In this document: positions 54,180-64,000 of the stretch, in pieces
How positions within the stretch are numbered: position 1 is the first letter of the stretch
How the letters are laid out: each line of letters starts with the position of its first letter
Assembly: GCF_001444405.1 (NCBI RefSeq)
Contig: NZ_CP013187.1
Span: 1,178,001-1,242,000, forward strand
Length of the DNA: 64,000 nucleotides
Direction of reading: 5' to 3'
Origin: Pseudoalteromonas phenolica
GTDB lineage: Bacteria; Pseudomonadota; Gammaproteobacteria; Enterobacterales; Alteromonadaceae
Notes under the pieces: model-generated
Databases searched by the model: none
Seen by the model: the letters and a program-made list of their open reading frames with translations, nothing else
Told to the model about the DNA's origin: nothing
Position numbers and translations under genes: made by a program

Positions 54180-56558
54180 TTAAATGGGTAGTACCATCTC
54201 TGTATGTTTGAGTAGAAGTTCCATTGCTTTATCGGCAGGTAATGGCTTAGACACAATATAGCCCTGACCAAATTGGCAGCCTTTACGCTTTAGCAGTGCC
54301 CATTGTTTTGGGTTCTCAATACCTTCAGCAACCACAGTTAACTTTAAAGAGTGAGCGAGAGATAAAATAGCATCTACCAATGGGTTTTCTTTTTGAGTTA
54401 ATTGATCCACAAAGCTCTTGTCAATTTTCAGTACATGAATAGGTAACTGATGAAGATAACCAAGAGCAGAGTAGCCGGTGCCAAAGTCATCTAAATAAAG
54501 TTTTACACCGAGTGGCTCTAATCCCTCAATAATTCGGGTTGCAAGACTAAGGTTTTCAATTAAGCCTGACTCAGTTATTTCTAAACATAATGTCCCATTG
54601 GGCAACTGGTACTTGGTGTAGATCTCTTTCATAAAATCTACAAATTCAAGACTGGCAAAGTGACGAGACGAGACATTCACAGTTACTCTAATTGTCGGCA
54701 TACCCGCGCGACGCCATTTTTGTAGCTGTGCACCAGCAAGCTCTAATAAGTGCAGGTCTAAGTCAATGATCTGTCCCGTTTGTTCAGCAATAGGAATAAA
54801 ATCATTAGGCGGAACAAAGCCAGTTTTTGGGTGGTGCCATCTTACAAGCGCTTCAAAGCTGACAATGTGGGGGTCTTGTAATGAGAAAATTGGTTGGAAG
54901 TAAAGTTCAAACTCATCATTTTTAATACCATGCTGCAAATCGTTTTCAATATCAGCTTGGCGCTTTAGCTTGCGGCGCATGGCATTATTGAAGTAACACA
55001 CTTGGCCTCGACCCCGAGATTTAGCTTCATACATGGCTGCATCAGCCTGTTGAAGTAACGAAATCGCATTATCATTGGCACTTTCTGTAAATGCAACACC
55101 GATACTACTGGACGCTTGCAACACATGACCATCAATGTGTAAAGGTTTGACTATCGCATTAGTAATACGCTCAAGCGCGAGTTCTACTTGCTCTTTATCC
55201 TGAACATTCTCCATAAAAATTGCAAACTCATCACCGCCCAGTCGCGCAAAGGTATCGGTTTTACGAATACAACTTTTTACAGTCTCAACAATCGCAATAA
55301 GGAAGTGGTCACCTACATCGTGACCAAGTGAGTCATTGATGCTTTTAAATCTGTCTAGATCCAAATACAGTAAGCAATGCAAATTTTTTTGTTTGGCGCG
55401 TCCTAAAGCCAAAATAGCATGTTTTACGCGCTCAAATAGTAAATACCGATTTGCTAAGCCCGTTAGCTCATCATGAAGAGCTCTGTGCTCAAGCGCTTGG
55501 CGAGAGATTTGACGATCAATTGCCATACTAACTTGGCGGCTTATATAAGTTAAAATTTCTAAATCATGTTCTTCAAAGCTTTTGTGCTTCTGATAGCTTT
55601 GGAGCACAATGACGCCTTGATACTGTTCGTTTACAGTAAAAGGCACGCCTAACCAAGAAAGCGGTGAGCGGCCAAGCATTTTAAAATGCCCATCTTCAAT
55701 ATGCTTTTTAAACTGTGTTTGATCGCACAGCAGTGGTTTATTACTTTTAAGTAAATAATATGACGCTGAATCTTTTAACTGGTCTTTTGAAATCTTTGGC
55801 GTTGCTAAACACTTTAACTCGCTTTCAATAAGATATTTAATCTCTAAAACGTCAGATTTTCGATTATAAAGTGCAACGAAAAAGTTCTCTGCGGGTAACT
55901 GAGTATTTATGATCTGATACAAGTCATCATAAAATGCATTAAGGTCAGCTGATTTATATGCGATGTTTGCAATTTTTAATAAGCATTGCTCAAGTTGCTG
56001 TGCTTGATTTAACTGATCTACTGTAGTCGTTAAATTATCAAGTGTACGTACCTGATATATTTTAGCACTTAATAAATGAGCAACCGTAGAGAGTATTTGC
56101 AAATGAGCATCAGTAAAATAGTTTAGCTCAGGGTGTTCGCAGTCAATTACTCCGAGTAACGTATTTTCATAAACTAAAGGCACGCAAATTTCAGAAAGGG
56201 CTGGGCGAGAGTCAGCAATATACATAGATTCTTTGCGTACATCACCAGAGACAAAAGGAGCTTGGGTACGAGCAACATGGCCCGTAATGCCTTGTCCAAT
56301 TGGGATATGAGTTTGTGCAACTTGGTAATCAATACTTTGATGTGCGACTCCCATAGATGCGACCTCTTCTAAGAATTCAGAGCGTTTATCGGCTAAATAG
56401 ATAACGCAATCTACAAATCCTAAGCGGCTTACAACTTGAGAAGTTACATAATCAAATAATTCATCCAATTGCGTAATTTGCAAAAGCGAAGATGAAAACT
56501 GATTTATAATACTGAGCTGTTCGGTTTTTGATTCTAATTTGTTGTTATTCGAAAGCAT
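54180..56558 (-). CDS. GAF-GGDEF-EAL c-di-GMP signalling protein
   Basis: A 792-residue cytoplasmic protein with no membrane helix. Order: GAF domain (about 20-165), a second GAF-like domain (about 195-345), GGDEF (about 365-525, ARLGGDEFAIFM, with the intact active-site motif) and EAL (about 535-785, SFEALVRWHH, ETGLI-type ITESGLI, DDFGTGYSALGYLHQLP). Both catalytic motifs look intact, so it may both make and break c-di-GMP, with the balance set by GAF ligands. No good Shine-Dalgarno is seen; ATG 56558 was taken, TTG 56564 is possible. Confidence 0.92.
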   Translation of the reverse strand: MLSNNNKLESKTEQLSIINQFSSSLLQITQLDELFDYVTSQVVSRLGFVDCVIYLADKRSEFLEEVASMGVAHQSIDYQVAQTHIPIGQGITGHVARTQAPFVSGDVRKESMYIADSRPALSEICVPLVYENTLLGVIDCEHPELNYFTDAHLQILSTVAHLLSAKIYQVRTLDNLTTTVDQLNQAQQLEQCLLKIANIAYKSADLNAFYDDLYQIINTQLPAENFFVALYNRKSDVLEIKYLIESELKCLATPKISKDQLKDSASYYLLKSNKPLLCDQTQFKKHIEDGHFKMLGRSPLSWLGVPFTVNEQYQGVIVLQSYQKHKSFEEHDLEILTYISRQVSMAIDRQISRQALEHRALHDELTGLANRYLLFERVKHAILALGRAKQKNLHCLLYLDLDRFKSINDSLGHDVGDHFLIAIVETVKSCIRKTDTFARLGGDEFAIFMENVQDKEQVELALERITNAIVKPLHIDGHVLQASSSIGVAFTESANDNAISLLQQADAAMYEAKSRGRGQVCYFNNAMRRKLKRQADIENDLQHGIKNDEFELYFQPIFSLQDPHIVSFEALVRWHHPKTGFVPPNDFIPIAEQTGQIIDLDLHLLELAGAQLQKWRRAGMPTIRVTVNVSSRHFASLEFVDFMKEIYTKYQLPNGTLCLEITESGLIENLSLATRIIEGLEPLGVKLYLDDFGTGYSALGYLHQLPIHVLKIDKSFVDQLTQKENPLVDAILSLAHSLKLTVVAEGIENPKQWALLKRKGCQFGQGYIVSKPLPADKAMELLLKHTEMVLPI

Positions 56559-56747
56559 GCACAATATTCATTTTGATCCATAGCTATACGTTAACCTACT
56601 TGTCACTAAAACTACATAATAAAATAGGGTTATTAACGAAATTGATTGTAAATGGGTGTACATAAATCGGGAGTATTTTGTCCTAAAAACTTTACTAGAT
56701 AACACTAAATGCCTATGATCGAGCAAACTGAGGAACGGAAAAAAGCA

Positions 56748-57788
56748 ATGACAAGTAAAGCAACTACTTTAACAATTACACGACCTGATGATTGGCACAT
56801 TCATTTACGTGATGGCGTGCAGTTAAAAGACACAGTTCGTGATGTGAGCCGTTATATGGGTCGCGCCATTATCATGCCAAACCTTGTACCACCTGCAACT
56901 TGTACAGATACTGCATTGTCTTATCGAGATCGCATCATGGCAGCGGAGCCGCAGGGCAATTTTGAGCCTCTCATGGTTTTATATCTTACAGATAAAACGA
57001 CGCCTGAGGAGATCAGAAAAGCAAAAGCAACAGGTAAAATTTTCGCAGCAAAGCTCTATCCTGCGGGCGCAACGACCAATTCAGATTCAGGTGTAACTGA
57101 CATAGAAAATGTATTTCCTGCGTTAGAAGCTATGCAAGAAGTTGGTATGCTTTTATTAGTACACGGCGAAGTAACTGATTCTTCGATAGATATTTTTGAC
57201 AGAGAAAGAGTGTTTTTAGAAACAAAACTATCTAAAGTTGTAGATGCTTTCCCTAGTTTAAAAGTCGTTTTAGAGCATATCACAACAAAAGATGCGGTAG
57301 AGTTTGTTGAGGCTGCATCTGATAATGTGGCAGCTACAATTACTGCTCATCATTTGTTATATAACCGTAACCATATGCTAGCTGGTGGCATTCGTCCTCA
57401 CTATTACTGCTTGCCGATCCTCAAAAGAAATACACATCAGCAAGCGTTAATCAAGGCTGCAACTAGTGGTAACCCTAAGTTTTTCTTAGGTACAGATTCT
57501 GCGCCACATGCAAAAGATAAAAAAGAAGCTGCATGTGGTTGTGCTGGTGCTTATACAGCTCATGCTGCAATTGAATTGTATGCAGAAGCATTTGAAGAAG
57601 TTGGTGCATTAGATAAGCTAGAGGGGTTTGCGAGCCATTTTGGTCCAGACTTTTACGGGCTTCCAAGAAATAGTGATACGATTACGCTGGAGAAATCGCC
57701 TTGGCAAGTGCCTGACAGTTACCCATTAGGCGATGCCGATGTAGTACCGATAAAAGCGGGTGCTGAGATCGATTGGAAAGTGGTTTAA
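56748..57788 (+). CDS. pyrC: Dihydroorotase
   Basis: A 346-residue enzyme (E. coli 348) that cyclises carbamoyl-aspartate in pyrimidine synthesis. Zinc site: DDWHIHLRDG (HXH); carbamylated Lys in FAAKLYPAGATTNSDSGV; later His in VLLVHGEV-type LLLVHGEVTD and VLEHITTKDAVEF; the Asp in LGTDSAPHAKDKKE. I chose ATG 56748, which gives the family length; an upstream ATG at 56709 adds 13 residues. Confidence 0.96.
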   Translation: MTSKATTLTITRPDDWHIHLRDGVQLKDTVRDVSRYMGRAIIMPNLVPPATCTDTALSYRDRIMAAEPQGNFEPLMVLYLTDKTTPEEIRKAKATGKIFAAKLYPAGATTNSDSGVTDIENVFPALEAMQEVGMLLLVHGEVTDSSIDIFDRERVFLETKLSKVVDAFPSLKVVLEHITTKDAVEFVEAASDNVAATITAHHLLYNRNHMLAGGIRPHYYCLPILKRNTHQQALIKAATSGNPKFFLGTDSAPHAKDKKEAACGCAGAYTAHAAIELYAEAFEEVGALDKLEGFASHFGPDFYGLPRNSDTITLEKSPWQVPDSYPLGDADVVPIKAGAEIDWKVV

Positions 57789-57826
57789 TTAGATCGAATA
57801 TAAATTAGCAACTTTTTGTTATTTTT

Positions 57827-57853
57827 AAACGCGCATTAAGCGCGTTTTTTTTT
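57827..57853 (+). terminator. pyrC terminator
   Basis: acgcgc (57829-57834) and gcgcgt (57840-57845) with a 5-nt loop, followed by a T run to about 57853. Confidence 0.85.
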
Positions 57854-57984
57854 GGTAATAATATTTCGTAACAAATATAATATTTGCAAGAATTTAATAT
57901 ATTTATACTATTAATATTGAAGTGAAAATATTTTAAAATTCACACTAGACAATAAATTCAGATATTAATAACCGAGAAGTGGCA

Positions 57985-58290
57985 ATGAAAGAAATTAAAT
58001 CATTTATTAAAACAGCCAGTGTCAGTGAACTAGAAAAAGCACTTGGATTAATAAACGAAGCAATTGCCTCACAAAAAGCACAGGAAGCTGCAAGAGCAGA
58101 AGTATTAGCTTTGATTAAAGACAAGGGACTAACAGTTGAGGATTTGCTTGAAAGCGCGCCGTTAGACAAACGTAGTAAAGTAGCTATCAAATATCGTATT
58201 GAGAAAGATGGTGAAGTCGTAGAGTGGAGCGGTCGAGGTAAGCGTCCAAAAGCTTTTATTGATGTTGATCTAGAAAAATACGCAGTATAA
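57985..58290 (+). CDS. Short H-NS-family nucleoid protein
   Basis: A 101-residue protein. The N-terminal half (1-60) is a helical oligomerisation region (SVSELEKALGLINEAIASQK); the C-terminal part YRIEKDGEVVEWSGRGKRPK is the H-NS DNA-binding loop motif (aromatic-x-x-x-x-G-x-x-x-x-W-x-G-x-G-x-x-P). H-NS silences AT-rich DNA. At 101 residues it is shorter than E. coli H-NS (137), with a shortened central dimerisation part. ATG 57985 was chosen (GTG 57979 is in frame). A terminator follows. Confidence 0.85.
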   Translation: MKEIKSFIKTASVSELEKALGLINEAIASQKAQEAARAEVLALIKDKGLTVEDLLESAPLDKRSKVAIKYRIEKDGEVVEWSGRGKRPKAFIDVDLEKYAV

Positions 58291-58306
58291 TCTCTAACTA
58301 TCGTTC

Positions 58307-58340
58307 AATGAGCAGCTTTATTAGCCTGCTCATTTGTTTT
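58307..58340 (+). terminator. Terminator of the H-NS-like gene, directly before the radD ribosome site
   Basis: aatgagcag (58307-58315) and ctgctcatt (58326-58334) form a perfect 9-bp stem followed by tttgtttt. The next base starts AGAGG, the radD Shine-Dalgarno. Confidence 0.8.
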
Positions 58341-58351
58341 AGAGGTTAGTT

Positions 58352-60091
58352 ATTTACACGCTCAGACCTTATCAGCAAGAAGCTGTTCAAAATACCATTT
58401 CTCATTTTAAGAAAACTAACGACCCAGCAGTAATCGTTTTACCAACAGGTGCAGGCAAAAGCCTAGTGATTGCAGAGTTGGCTAGACTTGCCCGAAAAAA
58501 AATTCTTGTTTTAGCTCATGTAAAAGAGTTGGTAGAGCAAAACAGTGAAAAATATAAAAGCTTTGGGCTAAAAGCGAGTATTTTCTCTGCAGGTTTAAAA
58601 CAAAAGTCACTTATTCACCAAGTCACCTTTGCCAGTGTTCAATCGCTTTCCAGAAATATCGATCAGTTAAATGAAGAATACTCCTTAGTCATCATTGATG
58701 AATGCCATCGCGTAAATGGGGATGATAAAAGTCAGTACGGCAAAGTCATTTCAGCTTTGAAAGAACATAACGCGAGTTTAAAGGTGCTAGGTTTAACCGC
58801 GACACCATATCGTTTAGGTATGGGTTGGATCTATCAACATCATTATCATGGCTTTGCTAGAGGGAACAGTGACTCCCCATTTAAGAAGTGTATTTTCGAG
58901 CTGCCTTTAAGATATATGATAAGCAATAAATACCTTACGCCGCCTAAACAAGTTGATCCGGCGATAAAACATTATGATTTCACGAGTCTTACAACAGATA
59001 ACTTTGGCAGGTTTTCTGAAACAGAAATGAATAGTTTGTTAGATAGCCAAACGCGAGCGACAAAAAGTATCATCGACCATGTGATAGAGCAAAGCACTTC
59101 AAGAAAAGGTGTAATGATCTTCGCTGCCACGGTGATGCATGCTAAAGAAATTTTTTCGTACTTACCGCAAAATGAAACCGCACTAGTGATAGGTGATACT
59201 CATCAGGCTGAGCGTGATGCCATTATTAAGAACTTCAAAAACAAACAAATAAAGTACCTTATAAATGTATCCGTTCTTACGACTGGTTTCGATGCCCCTC
59301 ATGTTGACTTTATTGCTATCTTAAGACCAACCGAATCTGTCAGTTTGTATCAACAAATAGTTGGACGAGGTTTACGGCTTGCAGATGACAAAAAAGAGTG
59401 TCTCGTTATGGACTTTGCAGGTAATCAGTTTGATTTGTTCCAACCTGAAGTGGGGGCTAAAAAACCGAGTTCAGATAATGAACCTGTCCAAGTGCTTTGT
59501 CCTGGTTGTGGCTTTGCCAATATATTCTGGGGCAAAACAGATGAGCAAGGCAAAGTCATAGAACATTTTGGCCGCCGTTGTCAGGGGTTACTAGATAATG
59601 GCGAAGAAGAGCAACAATGTGACTACCGCTTTAAATTTAAAGAATGCGATGAATGTGGGGCTGAAAATGACATAGCAGCGAGACAATGTCATCAATGTCA
59701 TTCTATTATGGCAGATCCCGACGATAAATTGAGAGCGGCTCTGAATCTCAAAAACGCCATGGTTTTGCGTTGTAGTGGTTTGTCTATTACAACTTTGGCC
59801 GATGAAAAGATAAAAGTAACTTACTTTGATGAAGACGGCGCATCTTGTAGTGAGGTGTACGATTTTAATAATAGTAAAAGTGTGTACGTTTTTAATAAGC
59901 AATACGCAAAACGTGTATCAGGTGTCTCTTCTCCAATTAACTTTAAGCAAGCGTCTACAGTTCAACAATATGCTTACCAATTAAAAGCGCCTGACTTTGT
60001 GATTGCAAACCAACATAAGAAGTACGGTTGGCAAGTTAAAGAGAAGCTATTTGATTATGAAGGCAGCTATAGAGTTGCGGATAAGTCATAA
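58352..60091 (+). CDS. radD: DEAD/DEAH-box protein RadD with apparent AUU start
   Basis: A 579-residue protein matching E. coli RadD/YejH (586) along its whole length: YTLRPYQQEAVQNTISHF near the N-terminus, Walker A PTGAGKSLVIAEL, DECHR box, GLTATPYRLGMGWIYQ, PTESVSLYQQIVGRGLRL, and C-terminal cysteines (CPGCGF, RCQG, CDECGAE, CHQCHS) that probably bind zinc. RadD acts in double-strand-break and crosslink repair. The in-frame region from the stop at 58340-58342 to Walker A holds no ATG, GTG, TTG or CTG; ATT 58352 has AGAGG 6 nt upstream and corresponds to the E. coli N-terminus. GTG 58466 would remove Walker A and cannot be right. Confidence 0.93.
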   Translation: MYTLRPYQQEAVQNTISHFKKTNDPAVIVLPTGAGKSLVIAELARLARKKILVLAHVKELVEQNSEKYKSFGLKASIFSAGLKQKSLIHQVTFASVQSLSRNIDQLNEEYSLVIIDECHRVNGDDKSQYGKVISALKEHNASLKVLGLTATPYRLGMGWIYQHHYHGFARGNSDSPFKKCIFELPLRYMISNKYLTPPKQVDPAIKHYDFTSLTTDNFGRFSETEMNSLLDSQTRATKSIIDHVIEQSTSRKGVMIFAATVMHAKEIFSYLPQNETALVIGDTHQAERDAIIKNFKNKQIKYLINVSVLTTGFDAPHVDFIAILRPTESVSLYQQIVGRGLRLADDKKECLVMDFAGNQFDLFQPEVGAKKPSSDNEPVQVLCPGCGFANIFWGKTDEQGKVIEHFGRRCQGLLDNGEEEQQCDYRFKFKECDECGAENDIAARQCHQCHSIMADPDDKLRAALNLKNAMVLRCSGLSITTLADEKIKVTYFDEDGASCSEVYDFNNSKSVYVFNKQYAKRVSGVSSPINFKQASTVQQYAYQLKAPDFVIANQHKKYGWQVKEKLFDYEGSYRVADKS

Positions 60092-60113
60092 ACTCTCAAG
60101 TAGAACGCCATAT

Positions 60114-60143
60114 TTGTATGTTTTATAGTCTGAAAACATACAA
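60114..60143. repeat. Perfect inverted repeat after radD
   Basis: ttgtatgtttt (60114-60124) and aaaacatacaa (60133-60143) form an 11-bp stem with an 8-nt loop, 23 nt after the radD stop. No T tract follows on the plus strand; it may be a radD 3'-end hairpin or a protein site upstream of the rrn promoter. Confidence 0.45.
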
Positions 60144-60209
60144 GAATACACGTTTCGTTTAAAGTTTACTCAGTTGATCGGTTTTTTGCATTTTTCTTTA
60201 AAAAAGGGG

Positions 60210-60237
60210 TTGCGCGCTTTTAAATTCTCCCTATAAT
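60210..60237 (+). promoter_or_regulatory. rrn P1 promoter
   Basis: TTGCGC (60210-60215), a 16-nt spacer and TATAAT (60232-60237). The core and following ctccctataatgcgc...cactgacacgg run is nearly the same as the E. coli rrnB P1. A GC-rich discriminator (gcgcacc) and an A/T-rich upstream stretch (UP element) indicate growth-rate and stringent control. Confidence 0.9.
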
Positions 60238-60347
60238 GCGCACCCACTGACACGGGGCGAGACGCTGAAAAGCAAATCAAAACGATGTCGAGTCAAATTA
60301 AACTTAACTTTGAAACTTTCTCTTAAGAAAAAGATTAAAATTAAGTG

Positions 60348-60375
60348 TTGACATAAAAAGTGAAGTCGTTATTAT
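60348..60375 (+). promoter_or_regulatory. rrn P2 promoter
   Basis: TTGACA (60348-60353), a 16-nt spacer and TATTAT (60370-60375), about 120 bp downstream of P1, the usual place of P2. Confidence 0.75.
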
Positions 60376-60435
60376 GGCGCTCCACTTCGCAGCGAGTCTG
60401 CGGTAACTCATAGAGTTACACTCCGGTAACCGGAA

Positions 60436-60448
60436 TGTTCTTTAAAAA
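60436..60448 (+). promoter_or_regulatory. Leader boxA antitermination site
   Basis: TGTTCTTTAAAAA, one base from the boxA consensus TGCTCTTTAAAAA, lies in the leader before 16S. It is where NusB-S10 and NusA (encoded at 6541) load the antitermination complex. Confidence 0.75.
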
Positions 60449-60455
60449 TATGAAG

Positions 60456-60470
60456 CAATCATCTGTGTGG
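60456..60470 (+). other. 16S processing stem, 5' arm
   Basis: caatcatctgtgtgg is the perfect 15-bp complement of ccacacagatgattg at 62169-62183 beyond the 16S 3' end. The two arms close the loop of precursor 16S and are cut by RNase III. Confidence 0.85.
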
Positions 60471-60606
60471 GCACTCGTACAGATTGAGTTCTAACAGCTC
60501 TTGATTCAGGAGCAAAAAAATTTAGAGTCTCAATTTCTTATGAGTGACTATATAGTCAATTTATACAGAATTCATTGAGCACGAATCTTAGGATTCAAAA
60601 AACTTT

Positions 60607-62139
<1,533 letters not shown>

Positions 62140-62396
62140 ACGATTTAGAACAGATTTGTTCGTAGTGTCCACACAGATGATTGTTAGTTAGCACAAGTTG
62201 CTAATTAATATTGCTCTTTAAAAATTTGGAAAAGCTGATAATTAATTCTTTTAGAAGAAATTCTAAAAAGAGTTTTCAAAAGTAAAACAATGCCGATAAA
62301 CATTCATTTGTTTATTAGCGTCTACTTTAGTATTCAATATTAACTTCTGGCGAAGTTAAAACTGTCTTTGACGATACAAACCATTTTGGGTTGTAT
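62140..62396 (+). other. 16S-23S spacer without tRNA genes
   Basis: A 257-bp spacer. It holds the 3' arm of the 16S processing stem (62169-62183), a boxA (TGCTCTTTAAAAA, 62212-62224) and the AT-rich leader of 23S. I looked for cloverleaf and T-loop (GTTCGA) patterns and found no tRNA. Confidence 0.85.
62212..62224 (+). promoter_or_regulatory. Spacer boxA antitermination site
   Basis: TGCTCTTTAAAAA is a perfect boxA, placed between 16S and 23S as in E. coli, to keep the antitermination complex across the operon. Confidence 0.8.
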
Positions 62397-64000
62397 GGTT
62401 AAGTGACTAAGCGTACACGGTGGATGCCTTGGCAGTTGGAGGCGATGAAGGACGTACTAACTTGCGATAAGCCTAGTCAAGCCAGTAAGAGGCGCTTGAG
62501 ACTAGGATTTCCGAATGGGGAAACCCACCTGCTTGCAGGTATCGTTAACTGAATACATAGGTTAACGAGGCGAACGCGGAGAACTGAAACATCTAAGTAC
62601 CCGTAGGAAAAGAAATCAACCGAGATTCCGAAAGTAGCGGCGAGCGAAATCGGACTAGCCCTTAAGCTTTAGTGTAGTTAGTGGAACATTCTGGAAAGTT
62701 TGACGATACAGGGTGACAGTCCCGTACACAAAAACTTATCTAAAGTGAAATCGAGTAGGTCGGAGCACGTGAAACTTTGACTGAATATAGGTGGACCATC
62801 ATCTAAGGCTAAATACTCCCAACTGACCGATAGTGAACCAGTACCGTGAGGGAAAGGCGAAAAGAACCCCTGTGAGGGGAGTGAAATAGAACCTGAAACC
62901 GTGTACGTACAAGCAGTAGGAGCCCCTCGAGGGTGACTGCGTACCTTTTGTATAATGGGTCAGCGACTTATATTTTGTAGCGAGGTTAACCGTTTAGGGT
63001 AGCCGTAGCGAAAGCGAGTCTTAACTGGGCGTTGAGTTGCAAGGTATAGACCCGAAACCCGGTGATCTAGCCATGGGCAGGTTGAAGGTTGAGTAACATC
63101 AACTGGAGGACCGAACCCACTAACGTTGAAAAGTTAGGGGATGACCTGTGGCTTGGAGTGAAAGGCTAATCAAACCGGGAGATAGCTGGTTCTCCCCGAA
63201 ATCTATTTAGGTAGAGCCTCGGACGAATACTTACGGGGGTAGAGCACTGTTAAGGCTAGGGGGTCATCCCGACTTACCAACCCTTTGCAAACTCCGAATA
63301 CCGTAAAGTACTATCCGGGAGACACACGGTGGGTGCTAACGTCCATCGTGGAGAGGGAAACAACCCAGACCGTCAGCTAAGGTCCCAAAGTGTATGTTAA
63401 GTGGGAAACGATGTGGGAAGGCTAAAACAGCTAGGAGGTTGGCTTAGAAGCAGCCATCCTTTAAAGAAAGCGTAATAGCTCACTAGTCGAGTCGGCCTGC
63501 GCGGAAGATGTAACGGGGCTAAACATACCACCGAAGCTACGGCTGCATACATTAGTATGCGGGGTAGGGGAGCGTTCTGTAAGCGGCTGAAGCTCAATTG
63601 TAAAGTTGGGTGGACGTATCAGAAGTGCGAATGCTGACATGAGTAACGATAATGCGGGTGAAAAACCCGCACGCCGGAAGACCAAGGGTTCCTATCCCAT
63701 GTTAATCAGGGTAGGGTAAGTCGACCCCTAAGGCGAGGCTGAAGAGCGTAGTCGATGGGAAACGGGTTAATATTCCCGTACTTGGAATAATTGCGATGGG
63801 GGGACGGAGCAGGCTAATCAAGCATGGCGATGGTTGTCCATGTGAAAGGCTGTAGGCTGGTGACTTAGGAAAATCCGGGTCGCTAAGGCTGAGAGTCGAG
63901 ACGAGCTACCACGGTAGTGAAGTTGATGATGCCCTACTTCCAGGAAAAGCCTCTAAGCTTCAGATTATTTCGAATCGTACCCCAAACCGACACAGGTGGT
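62397..64000 (+). rRNA. rrl: 23S ribosomal RNA, 5' part (cut by window edge)
   Basis: The large-subunit rRNA begins at GGTTAAGTGACTAAGCGTAC and continues to the end of the window, about 1604 nt of an expected 2890 or so. Conserved blocks such as GCGAGCGAAATCGG-like and GGTGGGTGC... are visible. The 3' part, 5S and any distal tRNA are outside the window. Confidence 0.97.

Overview
The window looks like a stretch of ordinary chromosome from a marine gammaproteobacterium of the Alteromonadales, most likely Pseudoalteromonas or a close relative. The grounds are the metY-rimP-nusA-infB-rbfA-truB-rpsO-pnp-nlpI order, a multisubunit Mrp Na+/H+ antiporter operon, large TonB-dependent receptors with the N-terminal VERIxVTGSRIKR pattern, MipA/DUF3019 and OmpW porins, AT-rich intergenic DNA, and a 16S/23S operon of gammaproteobacterial type. 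The genus is inferred from gene content and not from a database search. I saw no insertion sequence, prophage, CRISPR array or recognisable defence island.

Layout. 1-5476: envelope and small-molecule genes (truncated secreted protein, thioesterase, OmpW, DapE-like peptidase, MipA-DUF3019 pair, a globin-like protein with a lipoprotein). 5664-16k: initiator tRNA and the translation/RNA-metabolism cluster, with two candidate attenuators before rimP, a leader hairpin before rpsO and a long RNase III-type leader hairpin before pnp; nlpI and an overlapping predicted metalloprotease follow. 17.2-23.1k: Mrp antiporter operon with mrpA and mrpB fused. 23.2-27.4k: RND efflux pump, permease gene first. 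27.7-28.6k: small genes, including an internally duplicated unknown protein and a 54-aa YbaM homologue downstream of a ComFB-like gene. 28.7-35.4k: divergent dinG-yfcA-priC-deacetylase operon and polB, sharing one LexA-like SOS box. 35.7-42.5k: two TonB-dependent receptors with the same first 31 residues and the same promoter layout, flanking an AT-rich methyltransferase gene. 42.6-50.6k: hrpB, mtfA, a propeller-amidohydrolase fusion, a small unknown protein and elyC. 50.6-54.1k: metR/metE divergent pair. 54.2-60.1k: GAF-GGDEF-EAL protein, pyrC, short H-NS-like protein, radD. 60.2-64.0k: an rRNA operon with P1/P2 promoters, boxA sites, complete 16S, a spacer with no tRNA, and about the first 55% of 23S.

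The most noteworthy observations are these. radD has no ATG, GTG or TTG start able to include its Walker A motif, and appears to start at AUU behind a good Shine-Dalgarno directly after a terminator. dinG and polB face each other across a shared SOS box. Intrinsic terminators butt directly onto the start regions of three genes (methyltransferase, elyC, radD). The twin receptors share a promoter architecture, and the first carries six GTTGCA hexamers upstream. The pnp leader contains a stem of about 23 bp. Several unfamiliar proteins stand out: a duplicated 154-aa protein, a globin-like protein paired with a lipoprotein, and a HEXXHXXGXXDEY protease overlapping nlpI. None of these amounts to a clearly new multi-gene system.
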